The notes: generated from the letters alone by a model not told the origin. Shown: positions 23,046-32,158, numbered from the stretch's first letter. The stretch: 32,367 nucleotides of DNA from Hungatella sp. (GCA_022795805.1 JAAWHK010000025.1:1-32367), one strand, 5' to 3'. Numbers and translations: made by a program.

Positions 23046-23774
23046 CTACTCATCCCAGTTGTGATAGACCGCCTGCACGTCGTCGTCCTCATCCAGCAGA
23101 TCCAGAATCTTGTTCATCTTCTTCACTGCATCCTCGTCCGTCAGCTGTGTCCATGTCTGGGGAATCATGGTGACCTCCGCCTCCATCATGGGAATCCCTT
23201 CCTTCTCAAGAGCCTCTCTCACCGCGCTGAAATCGTCCGGATCGGTGTAGACTTCGAAGCTGTCCTCCTCCTCGGCGAAATCCTCGGCCCCGGCATCCAG
23301 GGCAAGCATCATCAGCTCGTCCCCGTCCATCTCGCACTCTTCCTTGTCAATTATGATCTGGCCTTTCTTGTCAAACATGTAGGACACGCTTCCAGGCGTC
23401 CCCACGTTGCCGCCGCCCTTGGTAAAAGCGCTTCTCACATTGGCCGCAGTCCGGTTCTTGTTGTCCGTAAGGGTATCCACGATGATCGCCACGCCGTTGG
23501 GACCGTAGCCCTCATAAGTGAGCACCTCGTAATTGACGGAGTTTGCGTCCCCTGCCGCCTTCTTGATCCCCCTGTCAATGGTATCATTTGGCATGTTGTT
23601 GGCTTTCGCCTTGGCGATCACGTCACGAAGCTTGCTGTTGTTGGCCGGATCCGGCCCGCCCTCCTTCACGGCCACCGCAATCTCACGGCCGATAACCGTA
23701 AAAATCTTGCCTTTAGCCGCGTCATTTCGCTCTTTCTTATGCTTGATATTGGCAAACTTTGAATGTCCTGACAT
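23046..23774 (-). CDS. yebC: YebC/PmpR-family regulator (TACO1 type)
   Basis: 242 residues, the standard length. The N-terminus [26 protein letters not shown] is the family's conserved block, followed by [70 protein letters not shown] and the acidic C-terminal domain. Family members are thought to be transcription regulators or translation factors for proline-rich stretches. Ends with the usual acidic tail before NWDE. Start at ATG 23774. A promoter with TTGTCA and TATAAT-like boxes lies at 23839-23867. Confidence 0.96.
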   Translation of the reverse strand: MSGHSKFANIKHKKERNDAAKGKIFTVIGREIAVAVKEGGPDPANNSKLRDVIAKAKANNMPNDTIDRGIKKAAGDANSVNYEVLTYEGYGPNGVAIIVDTLTDNKNRTAANVRSAFTKGGGNVGTPGSVSYMFDKKGQIIIDKEECEMDGDELMMLALDAGAEDFAEEEDSFEVYTDPDDFSAVREALEKEGIPMMEAEVTMIPQTWTQLTDEDAVKKMNKILDLLDEDDDVQAVYHNWDE

Positions 23775-23838
23775 AGATATTCTCTCCCTTTCTGTTCTTC
23801 ATTTCGTCCTTTACAACGCTTTCGCGCATATCTCAACT

Positions 23839-23867
23839 ATATTATCATTATTTTACATATCTGACAA
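23839..23867 (-). promoter_or_regulatory. Promoter of yebC
   Basis: Minus-strand TTGTCA (23867-23862), 17-bp spacer, TAATAT (23844-23839), about 65 bp before the start. It lies just after the MATE gene's stop. Confidence 0.7.
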
Positions 23868-23874
23868 GTAAATA

Positions 23875-25260
23875 TTACAGATCCGCCGCCAGATTCCTGA
23901 GCCATTTCTTCTGCCGGTACCGTATGTACCCGATGACCGCCTTGTACACCTCCTCGCAGGTTACCATCCCGTACACGATGTGAATAGGCTGCTTTAACAC
24001 AAGCCCTCCGATAAATGCCAGGGGAATCCCGATCAGCCACACGCCGCTGGTATCAATGAACAGGCACATGGCCGTATCCCCGCCGCTCCGAAGCACTCCC
24101 ACCACATTGACGTAGTTGAACATCCTGAAAGGCGAAAATATGGCAAATACAATGATGCATCTGCTGACCATCTCCGCCACCTCATCCGATATCCCCGGCT
24201 GATACAGGCCGATAAACTTCCAGCGGCCGGCCACGCACAGGCAGGCCGTAATCACGGTGACAATAAACTGGAGAATGAAGAAGTTCTTTCCGTACGTCTC
24301 CGCCCGCTTCAGCTTGCCTGCCCCCATCTCATTGCCCAGGATCACCGCCGTGGCGGCGCTTAATCCCTGGAACAGCACTACCACCAGATCCTGTATCGTC
24401 GTGGCAATGGTGATGGCCGCCACGGCCTCGTCCCCCATTCTGCCGTAGGCCATGGAGTAAATGGCGGTGCCCAGCCCCCAGATAAACTCATTGACAATCA
24501 CGGGCAGCGCCGTGACGAAAAATTTCCTGAGAAATGCCCGGCTCCAGCCAAACATCTCCCGGACGCTCCCTGCCAGGGGCGTCCTTCCCAGGTACACCAC
24601 CCCCAGGATGAGAACCACCTCCACCACCCTGGCGATCAGGGTGGCCAAAGCCGCTCCTGTCACTCCCATGGCCGGCGCCCCAAATTTCCCGAAGATCAGA
24701 ATATAGTTAAAACAGATATTCGTGACAATGGCCCCGCAGCTGATCATAACCGGCTCCCTGACCCGGTTGACTGCCCGGAGCATCCCCACGTACGTGTTGG
24801 TTATGGCCGTACACGGATAGGAAAATGCCGCCACCGCCAGGTAGGCCGCTCCCGTCTGTATGCCGGCATCGCTGGTGGTAAAAATCCGCATCAGAAGTTG
24901 AGGCCTGATGAGGGCCGGTATCATAAACCCTATAGCCCCGGCCACCGCCAGGGACAGGGCCAGCCCCAGGACCTTGCGGATGCTTTTCACATCCTTATTG
25001 CCCCAGAACTGCGCCGCCAGCACCCCCGACCCGCTGTTGACCCCGAATATCAGCAAACTGAACACAAAAAAGATCTTGTTGGCCAGTCCCACCGACGCAA
25101 TAGCCGTGGAACCCAGGCTGCCGATCATCAGGTTGTCCACCAGGTTCACCACCGTGTTCAGCATTCCCTGCATGGCCACCGGAAGCGCTATCATCACCGT
25201 CTTTTTCAGGAAAATTCTGTCCCGAAACATTTCTTTTGTGTCTCTCAGTATCTGTACCAT
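23875..25260 (-). CDS. MATE-family multidrug/drug-sodium antiporter
   Basis: 461 residues and about 12 membrane segments in two similar halves. First half: MIALPVAMQGMLNTVVNLVDNLMIGSLG, ending near the EPVMISCGAIVTNICFNYILIFGKFG block typical of MATE. Second half: TALPVIVNEFIWGLGTAIYSMAYGRMG, then AATAVILGNEMGAGKLKRAETYGKN. It is expected in the inner membrane, exporting cationic compounds with H+ or Na+; the substrate is unknown. The start MVQIL at 25260 has AAAGGACGG upstream. It follows the CBS-protein terminator, so a promoter in 25261-25345 is expected, but none stood out. Confidence 0.94.
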   Translation of the reverse strand: MVQILRDTKEMFRDRIFLKKTVMIALPVAMQGMLNTVVNLVDNLMIGSLGSTAIASVGLANKIFFVFSLLIFGVNSGSGVLAAQFWGNKDVKSIRKVLGLALSLAVAGAIGFMIPALIRPQLLMRIFTTSDAGIQTGAAYLAVAAFSYPCTAITNTYVGMLRAVNRVREPVMISCGAIVTNICFNYILIFGKFGAPAMGVTGAALATLIARVVEVVLILGVVYLGRTPLAGSVREMFGWSRAFLRKFFVTALPVIVNEFIWGLGTAIYSMAYGRMGDEAVAAITIATTIQDLVVVLFQGLSAATAVILGNEMGAGKLKRAETYGKNFFILQFIVTVITACLCVAGRWKFIGLYQPGISDEVAEMVSRCIIVFAIFSPFRMFNYVNVVGVLRSGGDTAMCLFIDTSGVWLIGIPLAFIGGLVLKQPIHIVYGMVTCEEVYKAVIGYIRYRQKKWLRNLAADL

Positions 25261-25345
25261 GTTCCGTCCTTTCTGCCCCTTCGCATCGGCTTTTCACCCG
25301 CCCCGGAACAGGCCGGTTCGCCGGCAAGCCAATCATCCCCAAATC

Positions 25346-25373
25346 AATACCCCGCTGCAAGCCGCGGGGTATT
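25346..25373 (-). terminator. Hairpin after the CNNM/CBS gene
   Basis: AATACCCCGC and GCGGGGTATT, a perfect 10-bp stem with an 8-nt loop, just after the stop codon. Only GATTT follows on the minus strand. Confidence 0.6.
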
Positions 25374-25378
25374 GGTCG

Positions 25379-26764
25379 TCACTTTTCCTTTTCCTGTTCA
25401 TCCTCCGGCTTATCGGCGCTGTCCCCTGCTTCCCTCCGGGGCAGCATCACAGCCTTCACCTGCCGAATCATTTTGCTCTCCACGCTGAGAATCTTAAACA
25501 GATATCCGCCGTACTCAACCTCCGGTTTCTCATCCTCAGCCGGAATCCGGTCAAGCCTTGAGATCAGAAATCCGTTGACCGTGTCGTAGGCATCGCGCTC
25601 TTCCTCCGTAAACTCGATCCCCAGAGCCTCCGCTGCCTCCTCCAGAGGCGTCCGCCCCTTTAGCAGGAATCCGCCCTCCACGGCCGCGATGTACTCCTCC
25701 TCCGCATCGTACTCATCCAGGATATTGCCCACGATCTCCTCCAAAATATCCTCCATGGTCACAATACCGGCGGTCTGACCGTACTCGTCCACTACAATCT
25801 CCATGTGAATCTTCTGGGACTGCATCTCCTGAAACAGGGAGTCAATATTTCTGGTCTCCGGAATAAAGTGGGCTTTCCTAAGAAGCCCCGGGATTTTTCC
25901 CACGCATTCGCCCTTCCACCTGGGATTCTCCCCGTAAATCACCGCATCCTTCATATGTAAAATCCCGATAATATCATCCGCGTCTTTCTCATAGACCGGA
26001 TAACGGGAATTCTTTCCCTCTCTCAGGATAAAACGGATAGCCTCCTGCAGTGTCTTTGACGCGTCGATGGACACCACACTGGTTCTGTGGGTCATAATAT
26101 CCCTGGCCTCCTTGTCGTTAAGCTCAAAGATATTGGTGATCATCTCCGCCTCCTGAGCCTCCAAAACACCCTGCTCATGGCCCTCATTGACCATGGACAC
26201 GATCTCTTCCTCCGTCACATTGTCGTCCTGGGCATTCATGTCAATGCCAAACAGTCTCAGGACCGCCCTGGAGACGCCCCGCACAGCCCATATAAACGGC
26301 GTGAGAGGAACCACCGCCGCCCTGATAAAAGGCAGCAGGCCGTAGGCCCATCTCTCCGGCTTCCTGGCAGCGCACCGTCTGGGGATAATGATCCCGAAAC
26401 TGATCAGGCACACCAGGATCACCACACCTGCCAGCACAAGACTTGCGGCTCTCAAAACCAGTCCCTGGGGACCGCGCATCTGCCCCATAACCGTCTCCAG
26501 CTTCCCGCCCCACAGCTTCAGCATAAAAGCTCCCAATACCATGCCGATTACGTTGCTGATGATCTGTGTGGAATTGACCAGCTTTGACGGCTGGCTGGCC
26601 ATCTGAAAAAGCCTTTTGGCCTTTTCATTTCCCTGTTCCATCTCCCTCTCCAGATTTCCCTGATTCAGATTCTGTATCGCCGCACTGAACCCGTAAAAAG
26701 CGGCTTCCAGCAAAATAAACAATAAAAACAAGACTAAACTAAACGACCAATACCCATCGTCCAT
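25379..26764 (-). CDS. CNNM/DUF21 and CBS-domain membrane protein with CorC/HlyC C-terminus
   Basis: 461 residues. Residues about 1-180 are the DUF21/CNNM membrane domain (WSFSLVLFLLFILLEAAFYGFSAAIQ and later LVLAGVVILVCLISFGIIIPRR). Then TEEEIVSMVNEGHEQGVLEAQEAEMITNIFELNDKEARDIM is the linker conserved in the family, a CBS pair lies about 215-335, and the C-terminal CorC_HlyC domain has DEYGQTAGIVTMEDILEEIVGNI. Such proteins are linked to Mg2+ or other cation efflux; older labels call them hemolysins. The only reasonable start is ATG 26764, although AAGGAG lies 15 bases away. It has a promoter at 26810-26838 and a terminator hairpin behind it. Confidence 0.92.
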   Translation of the reverse strand: MDDGYWSFSLVLFLLFILLEAAFYGFSAAIQNLNQGNLEREMEQGNEKAKRLFQMASQPSKLVNSTQIISNVIGMVLGAFMLKLWGGKLETVMGQMRGPQGLVLRAASLVLAGVVILVCLISFGIIIPRRCAARKPERWAYGLLPFIRAAVVPLTPFIWAVRGVSRAVLRLFGIDMNAQDDNVTEEEIVSMVNEGHEQGVLEAQEAEMITNIFELNDKEARDIMTHRTSVVSIDASKTLQEAIRFILREGKNSRYPVYEKDADDIIGILHMKDAVIYGENPRWKGECVGKIPGLLRKAHFIPETRNIDSLFQEMQSQKIHMEIVVDEYGQTAGIVTMEDILEEIVGNILDEYDAEEEYIAAVEGGFLLKGRTPLEEAAEALGIEFTEEERDAYDTVNGFLISRLDRIPAEDEKPEVEYGGYLFKILSVESKMIRQVKAVMLPRREAGDSADKPEDEQEKEK

Positions 26765-26809
26765 GAATTTTCTATGACTCTCCTTCTTTTGTGTACTTCA
26801 ATACTTAGA

Positions 26810-26838
26810 AATATAGCAGATTCCCCGTGTTTCGTCAA
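26810..26838 (-). promoter_or_regulatory. Promoter of the CNNM/CBS gene
   Basis: Minus-strand TTGACG (26838-26833), 17-bp spacer, TATATT (26815-26810), in the gap after the mazF stop, about 45 bp before the start. Confidence 0.72.
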
Positions 26839-26844
26839 TGCAGA

Positions 26845-27192
26845 CTATGTAGGCAGTTCCAGACTGACCATCAGCGCATAGTCCACTTTCCTCTGCAGCT
26901 CCTCGTCGATATGGCAGATTTTCTCCTTCAGCCTCTGCTTGTCAATGGTCCTCAGCTGTTCCAGAAGAATCACGGAATCCTTGACCATATCGCATCTCCG
27001 GGTGTCCAGCTCCACATGAGTCGGCAGCTTGGCCTTATTCATTTTCGACGTAATAGCCGCACAGATTACCGTGGGACTGTGTTTGTTTCCCACATCATTC
27101 TGAATAATCAGCACCGGACGCACTCCCCCCTGCTCTGAGCCTACCACCGGCCTCAAGTCCGCATAATAAATGTCACCTCTTCTAATAATCAC
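26845..27192 (-). CDS. mazF: MazF/NdoA-type mRNA interferase (toxin)
   Basis: 115 residues, matching B. subtilis NdoA (116). It begins [33 protein letters not shown] and keeps the catalytic Arg (GVRPVL) and the [19 protein letters not shown] block of the MazF fold; it ends SLELPT. Function: sequence-specific cutting of single-stranded RNA, UACAU in B. subtilis. The GTG start at 27192 has GGAG nine bases before; the longer frame would begin with TTG at 27210. Placement after alr matches Bacillus, but the antitoxin gene that should lie between alr and mazF is missing; only 130 nt separate them. Confidence 0.95.
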   Translation of the reverse strand: MIIRRGDIYYADLRPVVGSEQGGVRPVLIIQNDVGNKHSPTVICAAITSKMNKAKLPTHVELDTRRCDMVKDSVILLEQLRTIDKQRLKEKICHIDEELQRKVDYALMVSLELPT

Positions 27193-27322
27193 AATCTCAC
27201 ACTCCGTCAAGTCAAATTCTTACCCCTAGTATTGACCTGTTTGCGGCGGCATATTCATGCCATTATGATCATTATATTCTTTTTTTCCCGCTCTGTGCCT
27301 GGCCCTTTTTGGCAGCCTTCTT

Positions 27323-28534
27323 TCAAATATCCATAAAATCCTGGTACGGGTCTGCAAAATAGTCCTTCGTCCCGACTATCTTTCCGCCCCGCAGGTAAAC
27401 CCTGGGAACCCGTTTGCCCACATTGCAGAGTATCTCATAGTGGAACCCGCCTCCAAGCCGGGCCAGTTCCTCCGCAGTGATCTCCTCGGCGCCGTCCCGC
27501 CCCATAAGGGTTACCGCGTCGTCCGGGGACACGTGGGGGATATCCGTCACATCCACCATCATCTGGTCCATGCATACCCTGCCCAGAATGGGAGCGCTCC
27601 TGCCCCGGATCAGCACCCGCCCCTTTCCCGACAGACTTCTGGGATACCCGTCGCCGTACCCTACGGGAATGGTGGCCACGGTCATGGGTCCTGAGGAGGT
27701 AAATGTCCCCCCGTAGCTTACCGGCTCCCCGGGCCCGATATCTCTGATACAGGTAATGCAGCTTTTAAGCTCCATGGCCCGCTTAAGGATCACCCGGTCT
27801 CTCCCCACGTCGTCGGAGGCGTACAGGCCGTACATAGAGATCCCCGCCCGCACCATGTCCTGGTCCGCCTGCCTGAAATCTACGATCCCCGCGCTGTTGG
27901 AAATATGTTTCACGGGAATTCGGACTCCCTCATCCTCCAGCATTTTCATAAATCCCATATAGGCGTCCATCTGGTTTTGGGTCTGCGTCCTGTCTTTTTC
28001 ATCCGCCCTGGCAAAATGGGTAAAGATTCCCTCCACACAGATGCCGGGCATCCGGCTGATCTCTGCCGCCAGGCAGGCCGACTCCCTCACCGGCTTCATT
28101 CCGATCCGGTTCATCCCCGTATCCACCGCCAGATGAATGAAAGCCTTCTTTCCCAGGCTGACAGCCGTCCTTGACAGCTCCTTCGCCTGCCCCCTCTCAA
28201 ACACCGACGAGCGGATCTCCAGATTCACCAGCCGGCTGTTGTGCCGGCTGTGGGTCATGCCCAGAACCAGCACGGGCCTGCGGATATTATGCCGTTTCAG
28301 ATTGACGGCCTCCTCTATGTCCGCCACCCCGTACATGTGCACATAGGGATCCATGACTTTCGCAACGGGAACCGCCCCGTGACCGTACCCGTCCGCCTTC
28401 ACCACCCCCATGATCCCCGTGTTCTCTGACAGGACGGCCCTCATGGCCTTCACGTTCTCCTCCACGGCATCCAGGTCAACCGCCGCGTATACCCTGGTAT
28501 ACGGCCTCTCCCCGTTTATCTCATAATCTTCCAT
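27323..28534 (-). CDS. alr: Alanine racemase
   Basis: 403 residues. PLP-binding Lys 46 is in GVVKADGYGHGAVPVAK. The other active-site elements are intact: HLAVDTGMNRIGM, HISNSAGIVDF, VRAGISMYGLY, GEPVSYGGTF with the second catalytic Tyr, and PVGYGDGYPR with VCMDQMMVDVT. Makes D-alanine for peptidoglycan, cytosolic. Start at ATG 28534 with GGAG eight bases upstream; eight more residues upstream are unlikely. It comes 37 nt after the nnrE-nnrD gene, in the order acpS, nnrE-nnrD, alr, mazF. Confidence 0.97.
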   Translation of the reverse strand: MEDYEINGERPYTRVYAAVDLDAVEENVKAMRAVLSENTGIMGVVKADGYGHGAVPVAKVMDPYVHMYGVADIEEAVNLKRHNIRRPVLVLGMTHSRHNSRLVNLEIRSSVFERGQAKELSRTAVSLGKKAFIHLAVDTGMNRIGMKPVRESACLAAEISRMPGICVEGIFTHFARADEKDRTQTQNQMDAYMGFMKMLEDEGVRIPVKHISNSAGIVDFRQADQDMVRAGISMYGLYASDDVGRDRVILKRAMELKSCITCIRDIGPGEPVSYGGTFTSSGPMTVATIPVGYGDGYPRSLSGKGRVLIRGRSAPILGRVCMDQMMVDVTDIPHVSPDDAVTLMGRDGAEEITAEELARLGGGFHYEILCNVGKRVPRVYLRGGKIVGTKDYFADPYQDFMDI

Positions 28535-28571
28535 AAAAATTCTCCGTTCCGCCGCCAATCATCCCGCGGCA

Positions 28572-30140
28572 TCATTCTTCCCCGTCTCTCAGTCGCCCGA
28601 TCTCTTCTGCCAGCTCCCTGGCCAGCATTCCGTGCTCACCGCATCTTGTCCTGTACCGATCGCCTGCCAGGCCGTGAAGATACACCCCCAGCACAGCCCC
28701 GTCAAATGGTTCCATCCCCTGGGACAAAAGCCCCCCGATGGTTCCCGCCAGTACATCCCCTGAACCGGCCTTGGCCATACAGCTGTTTCCGCTGGTGTTG
28801 ATATAGCACTGTCCTTCCCGGTTGGTCACCACCGTGGCCGCGTCCTTCAGCACGCACACGATCCCCCGGCTGCTGCCGTACTCCAGGGCCGTGTCCACGA
28901 TGTTTGACTGTATCCGCTCCACGGTCTCTCCTGTCAGTCTGGCCATCTCTCCCAGATGGGGGGTGACAATAATATTCTCCGTATAGTACTGCTCCAGCTG
29001 AGGCCATGACGCGATGGCATTGAGGCCGTCCGCATCCGCCACAATGGGAACGTAGGCGCTGGTCAGCACCGATTTAACCAGCATTCCCGCATAGGTTTCC
29101 CGGCCCAGGCCAGGTCCCAGGACGATCACGTCGGCCCATGCACACTCCTTCTCGATGCGCTTCTCCCAGGCCGAACTGCAGCAGAGCCTCTCTCCCGGTT
29201 CCTTTTCCGTCTCCGGTTCCTGCCCGTCAGGAAGGATCTCCTGCGGGCTGTAGACCGTGACGACTGCCTCCGGCAGCAGCTGCTGAAGGATCGTCCGGTT
29301 CTGATCCACGGTCATGATCTTCACCAGGCCGGCCCCCGCCCGGTAAGCTGCCAGGCCCGCCAGGTAAGCCGCACCGCTCATGCCGCTGCATCCGGCGATA
29401 AGAAGCACTTTCCCGAAGGTTCCTTTATTGCTGCAGGCAGGTCTTGCAGGCATCCTGTGCAGATCCTCCCGCCCGTAAGTCCACGCAAAAGGCCCCGCCT
29501 CCTTAGCACTCACATCCGGGAATCCGATATCCTCCACTACCAACTCCCCGCAGTACTCCCGCCCGGGATACAGAGCGGTCCCCAGCTTCCCATAGCCGAA
29601 AGTCACCGTCACATGGGCTTTCACCGCATCCCCCATGACCTGCCCCGTGGTGCTGTGGATTCCGGAGGGCATATCCACGGCGATGACGGTCTGAGGATTC
29701 ATTCCGTTTACGGCTTCTATAATCTCCCTGTATTCCCCCTCAATCTCCCTTGTAAGCCCCACGCCGAACAAGGCGTCTATGAGCAGGTCACATCTGCCGG
29801 GAAGGAAATCTTTCCACTCCACCATGGGAATCTTAAGCCTCTCTGCAATCTCCTTCTGGACATGAAATTCCTTTGTCCCCCGATTGGGAGCCCCGGCGAC
29901 GATAACGGTCACGGAATGCCCTTTAAGCGCCAGCATCCTGGCTGCAGCCACGCCGTCGGCTCCGTTGTTGCCGGTTCCGCAGACGGCCCACACGTGCTGC
30001 CCCGCCTTAATCCTGGCCTCCGCCTCCCGCGCCACCGCCATGGCTGCCCGTTCCATCAGAACCAGGGACGGAATTCCCACGGTGTGAATCGTATACCCAT
30101 CAATCGCCTTCATCTGTTCCCCTGTCACAAGATACCTCAT
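28572..30140 (-). CDS. nnr: Bifunctional NAD(P)HX epimerase / ADP-dependent NAD(P)HX dehydratase
   Basis: 522 residues. N-terminal YjeF_N domain (about 1-210): MRYLVTGEQMKAIDGYTI, VCGTGNNGADGVAAARML, DLLIDALFGVGLTREIEG and VIAVDMPSGIHSTTG. C-terminal carbohydrate-kinase-like domain (about 230-522): KGTFGKVLLIAGCSGMSGAAYLAGLAAYRAGAGLVKI and the ATP/ADP site NSCMAKAGSGDVLAGTIGGLLSQG. Together they repair damaged hydrated NADH/NADPH. The ATG at 30140 has AGGAGGGG eight bases before; two residues upstream are unlikely. It is 80 nt after acpS. Confidence 0.95.
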   Translation of the reverse strand: MRYLVTGEQMKAIDGYTIHTVGIPSLVLMERAAMAVAREAEARIKAGQHVWAVCGTGNNGADGVAAARMLALKGHSVTVIVAGAPNRGTKEFHVQKEIAERLKIPMVEWKDFLPGRCDLLIDALFGVGLTREIEGEYREIIEAVNGMNPQTVIAVDMPSGIHSTTGQVMGDAVKAHVTVTFGYGKLGTALYPGREYCGELVVEDIGFPDVSAKEAGPFAWTYGREDLHRMPARPACSNKGTFGKVLLIAGCSGMSGAAYLAGLAAYRAGAGLVKIMTVDQNRTILQQLLPEAVVTVYSPQEILPDGQEPETEKEPGERLCCSSAWEKRIEKECAWADVIVLGPGLGRETYAGMLVKSVLTSAYVPIVADADGLNAIASWPQLEQYYTENIIVTPHLGEMARLTGETVERIQSNIVDTALEYGSSRGIVCVLKDAATVVTNREGQCYINTSGNSCMAKAGSGDVLAGTIGGLLSQGMEPFDGAVLGVYLHGLAGDRYRTRCGEHGMLARELAEEIGRLRDGEE

Positions 30141-30220
30141 ATTCACCCCTCCTGGTATCGCTAATCATGCCCCGCCTGTTCCCTCTTTCGGGTCCACGGC
30201 CGGCTTTTTGCCTTCTGCCC

Positions 30221-30604
30221 TCACCCCCGGCCTTCGGTATCGCTCCCGGTCTCGGCTACCGCAAATGCAGCTGCGTACTCCTTTGTGTTGGTAATGGACA
30301 CATGAATCTTTACCGCCGCCAGTTCATCCGCCCGCTTACGCGCCCCCTGAAAAAGGTTCACATACGGTTTCCCCAGGCTGTCCCTGAGCACCTGGATCTC
30401 CCGTGGGGTAAAGCTTCGAAACCCCGTCCCCAGAGCCTTGGCCACCGCCTCCTTAACGGCGAAATTGCCGGCCAGCCGGACGGCGTTGTCCCCAAACTGC
30501 CGGCACTCCTCCTCTGTATAAATCCGTGACAAAAAAGCCTGTTTTTCACAGGCTTTTTTTACACGGGCAATCTCGATCAAATCCGTTCCGACTCCCACAA
30601 TCAT
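30221..30604 (-). CDS. acpS: Holo-[acyl-carrier-protein] synthase
   Basis: 127 residues, usual for AcpS. Catalytic and Mg-binding Asp 8 is in MIVGVGTDLIEIARVKKA and the conserved Glu in AGNFAVKEAVAKALGTGF. The C-terminal strand is KIHVSITNTKEYAAAFAVAE. It loads phosphopantetheine onto ACP for fatty acid synthesis. The start overlaps the rex stop by four bases (ATGA), implying coupled translation; the longer upstream frame lies inside rex and is rejected. A ribosome site GGGGAGAAGG is upstream. Confidence 0.96.
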   Translation of the reverse strand: MIVGVGTDLIEIARVKKACEKQAFLSRIYTEEECRQFGDNAVRLAGNFAVKEAVAKALGTGFRSFTPREIQVLRDSLGKPYVNLFQGARKRADELAAVKIHVSITNTKEYAAAFAVAETGSDTEGRG

Positions 30605-31314
30605 GGCTGCTGCCTTCTCTCCCCTTTTCCCGCTCCTGATGTACCGCCGTCCTGGGCTCTCTCCCTCCGCTCCTTCTCGTCCTGTATACTGCACACACGG
30701 TAGGAAAGCCGCATCAGGCTCTCCGACAGATGGACATTCTCCACCACCACGTCGTCCGGTACCACCAGGTCTGTGTGGGCGAAATTCCAGATGGCCTTGA
30801 TCCCGGCTGCCACCAGCCGGTCCGCAATCTCCGGGGCCTTGGTCTTGGGAATCGTCAGTGCGGCGATCTGTACCTCGTGATCCACAATAAACTTTTCCAG
30901 GTTCTCCACCCCCATGATTTCAGCGCCTCTCACCACCCTGCCTATGAGCCGCGGGTTAATGTCGAACATTCCCTTGATGAGAAATCCACGTCTCTCAAAA
31001 TTAGCATAATTGGCGATGGCCTGCCCCAGGTTTCCCGCCCCGATGATGATCAGATTGTGCTGGCGGTCAACCCCCATGATCTTGGCAATCTCCGTATACA
31101 GATATTTTACATTGTATCCGTACCCCTGCTGTCCAAACCCTCCGAAGTTGTTCAGGTCCTGACGAATCTGAGATGCTGTCACTTTCATCCTCAGGCTCAG
31201 TTCATTGGACGAAATCCTCTCCACTCCTTCCTCCATCAGCTCACTCAAATGTCTGTAGTATCTTGGCAGTCTCGCGATCACTGCTTTTGAAATCGGCTTC
31301 TGTTCCACGCCCAT
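30601..31314 (-). CDS. rex: Redox-sensing transcriptional repressor Rex
   Basis: 237 residues. N-terminal winged helix: AVIARLPRYYRHLSELMEEGVERISSNELSLRMKVTASQIRQDLNNFGGFGQQGYGYNV. NAD-binding Rossmann domain: NLIIIGAGNLGQAIANY, a C-terminal swapped helix with VVVENVHLSESLMRLSYRV. Represses fermentation and respiration genes when NADH is low. The tail after residue 215 is short, charged and not conserved. Start at ATG 31314. A full-consensus promoter is upstream at 31344-31372. It heads a unit with acpS, nnr, alr and probably mazF. Confidence 0.97.
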   Translation of the reverse strand: MGVEQKPISKAVIARLPRYYRHLSELMEEGVERISSNELSLRMKVTASQIRQDLNNFGGFGQQGYGYNVKYLYTEIAKIMGVDRQHNLIIIGAGNLGQAIANYANFERRGFLIKGMFDINPRLIGRVVRGAEIMGVENLEKFIVDHEVQIAALTIPKTKAPEIADRLVAAGIKAIWNFAHTDLVVPDDVVVENVHLSESLMRLSYRVCSIQDEKERRERAQDGGTSGAGKGERRQQP

Positions 31315-31343
31315 AATCCTCTTTTCTATCTATGCTAAGAAAT

Positions 31344-31372
31344 ATTATACTCAGTTGTAAAATCAATGTCAA
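31344..31372 (-). promoter_or_regulatory. Consensus promoter of the rex unit
   Basis: Minus-strand TTGACA (31372-31367), 17-bp spacer, TATAAT (31349-31344), an exact sigma-A type match. It lies directly after the nitroreductase stop, leaving no room for a terminator. No Rex-type TTGTTAA-N4-TTAACAA box was seen. Confidence 0.85.
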
Positions 31373-31373
31373 A

Positions 31374-32120
31374 TCAATTCATATATTCTTTCAGATACTC
31401 TCCCACAGACCTGCTCATCTCTCTGGAAAAGCTGCTGTTATACTTTCTCTGGCAGAAGGCCTGAATCCATTTGTCAAAATCCCCGTCCTTATAATTTTTA
31501 CTGAGCATTTCCTTTAACTGATCCCCGTCCGCCTGACGGTATGTATTCTCGTGAACCACGTATTTCTGCTCACACCGCTCCGGTTTAATCCGCTCTTTCT
31601 GCTGCTGTACCGGGTATCCGAACACCACCATGGCTGCCGGAAATACGTAGGACGGCAGCTGCAGCAGCTTTCTGTGGGTCTCGCACTGCTCCATGATATC
31701 CCCTATGTAGCACGACCCGATCCCCAGGCTCCAGGCCGCAGTCACCGCATTCTGTGCGGCAATGGCTGCATCCGTCACCGCCAGCATCAGATCCCCGGGC
31801 CCCGGTTTTCTTGGGCTGCATCCTCCGGCTTCATAGGCATCGTACCACTTCCTGCAGTCCGCGCAGAAGATCAGAACCATAGACGCTCTGGCTATAAAAG
31901 GCTGATGGTCGCATGTCTCGGCCAGAGTCTCTTTCAGTTTTTGATCCGTAATATCCAATATTGTGTACAGCTGCTGATTGCCCGCCGTAGGCGCCTCCAT
32001 GGCTGCCTGTATAATCAGCTCCTTAGCCTCCCCGGCCACCGGCTCATCCGTGTAAACCCGCACGGATTTCCTCTCAAACAGTTCTTTTATTGTATGGTTA
32101 ATTGTATTGTTAATATCCAT
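31374..32120 (-). CDS. Nitroreductase-family FMN-dependent oxidoreductase
   Basis: 248 residues. N-terminal ELFERKSVRVYTDEPV and the flavin-binding APTAGNQQLYTILD are the family's usual start; later DAAIAAQNAVTAAWSLGIGSCYIGDI and the C-terminal VFGYPVQQQK match NfsA/FRP-like members. A C-terminal region of about 50 residues (YRQADGDQLKEMLSKNYK...) resembles the extra arm of that branch. Likely a flavin enzyme using NAD(P)H on nitro compounds, quinones or flavins; the substrate is unknown. Start ATG 32120 follows AAGGGGG. A promoter with an internal palindrome lies upstream. Confidence 0.92.
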   Translation of the reverse strand: MDINNTINHTIKELFERKSVRVYTDEPVAGEAKELIIQAAMEAPTAGNQQLYTILDITDQKLKETLAETCDHQPFIARASMVLIFCADCRKWYDAYEAGGCSPRKPGPGDLMLAVTDAAIAAQNAVTAAWSLGIGSCYIGDIMEQCETHRKLLQLPSYVFPAAMVVFGYPVQQQKERIKPERCEQKYVVHENTYRQADGDQLKEMLSKNYKDGDFDKWIQAFCQRKYNSSFSREMSRSVGEYLKEYMN

Positions 32121-32158
32121 AATTCTGTCTGACCCCCTTTTTCATATTATGTATTTTT

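Noticed and set aside
25261-25345. A promoter for the MATE gene.
   Set aside because: GC-rich sequence with no -35/-10 pair at acceptable spacing; the ribosome site is the only signal seen.
27193-27322. A possible small antitoxin gene between alr and mazF.
   Set aside because: The only frame starting from ATG there has about ten codons, and the gap is too short for a typical NdoAI of about 90 residues.
31315-31373. A Rex operator in the rex promoter.
   Set aside because: No TTGTTAA/TTAACAA or TTGTGA/TCACAA pair with proper spacing is present; only the -35/-10 boxes stand out.
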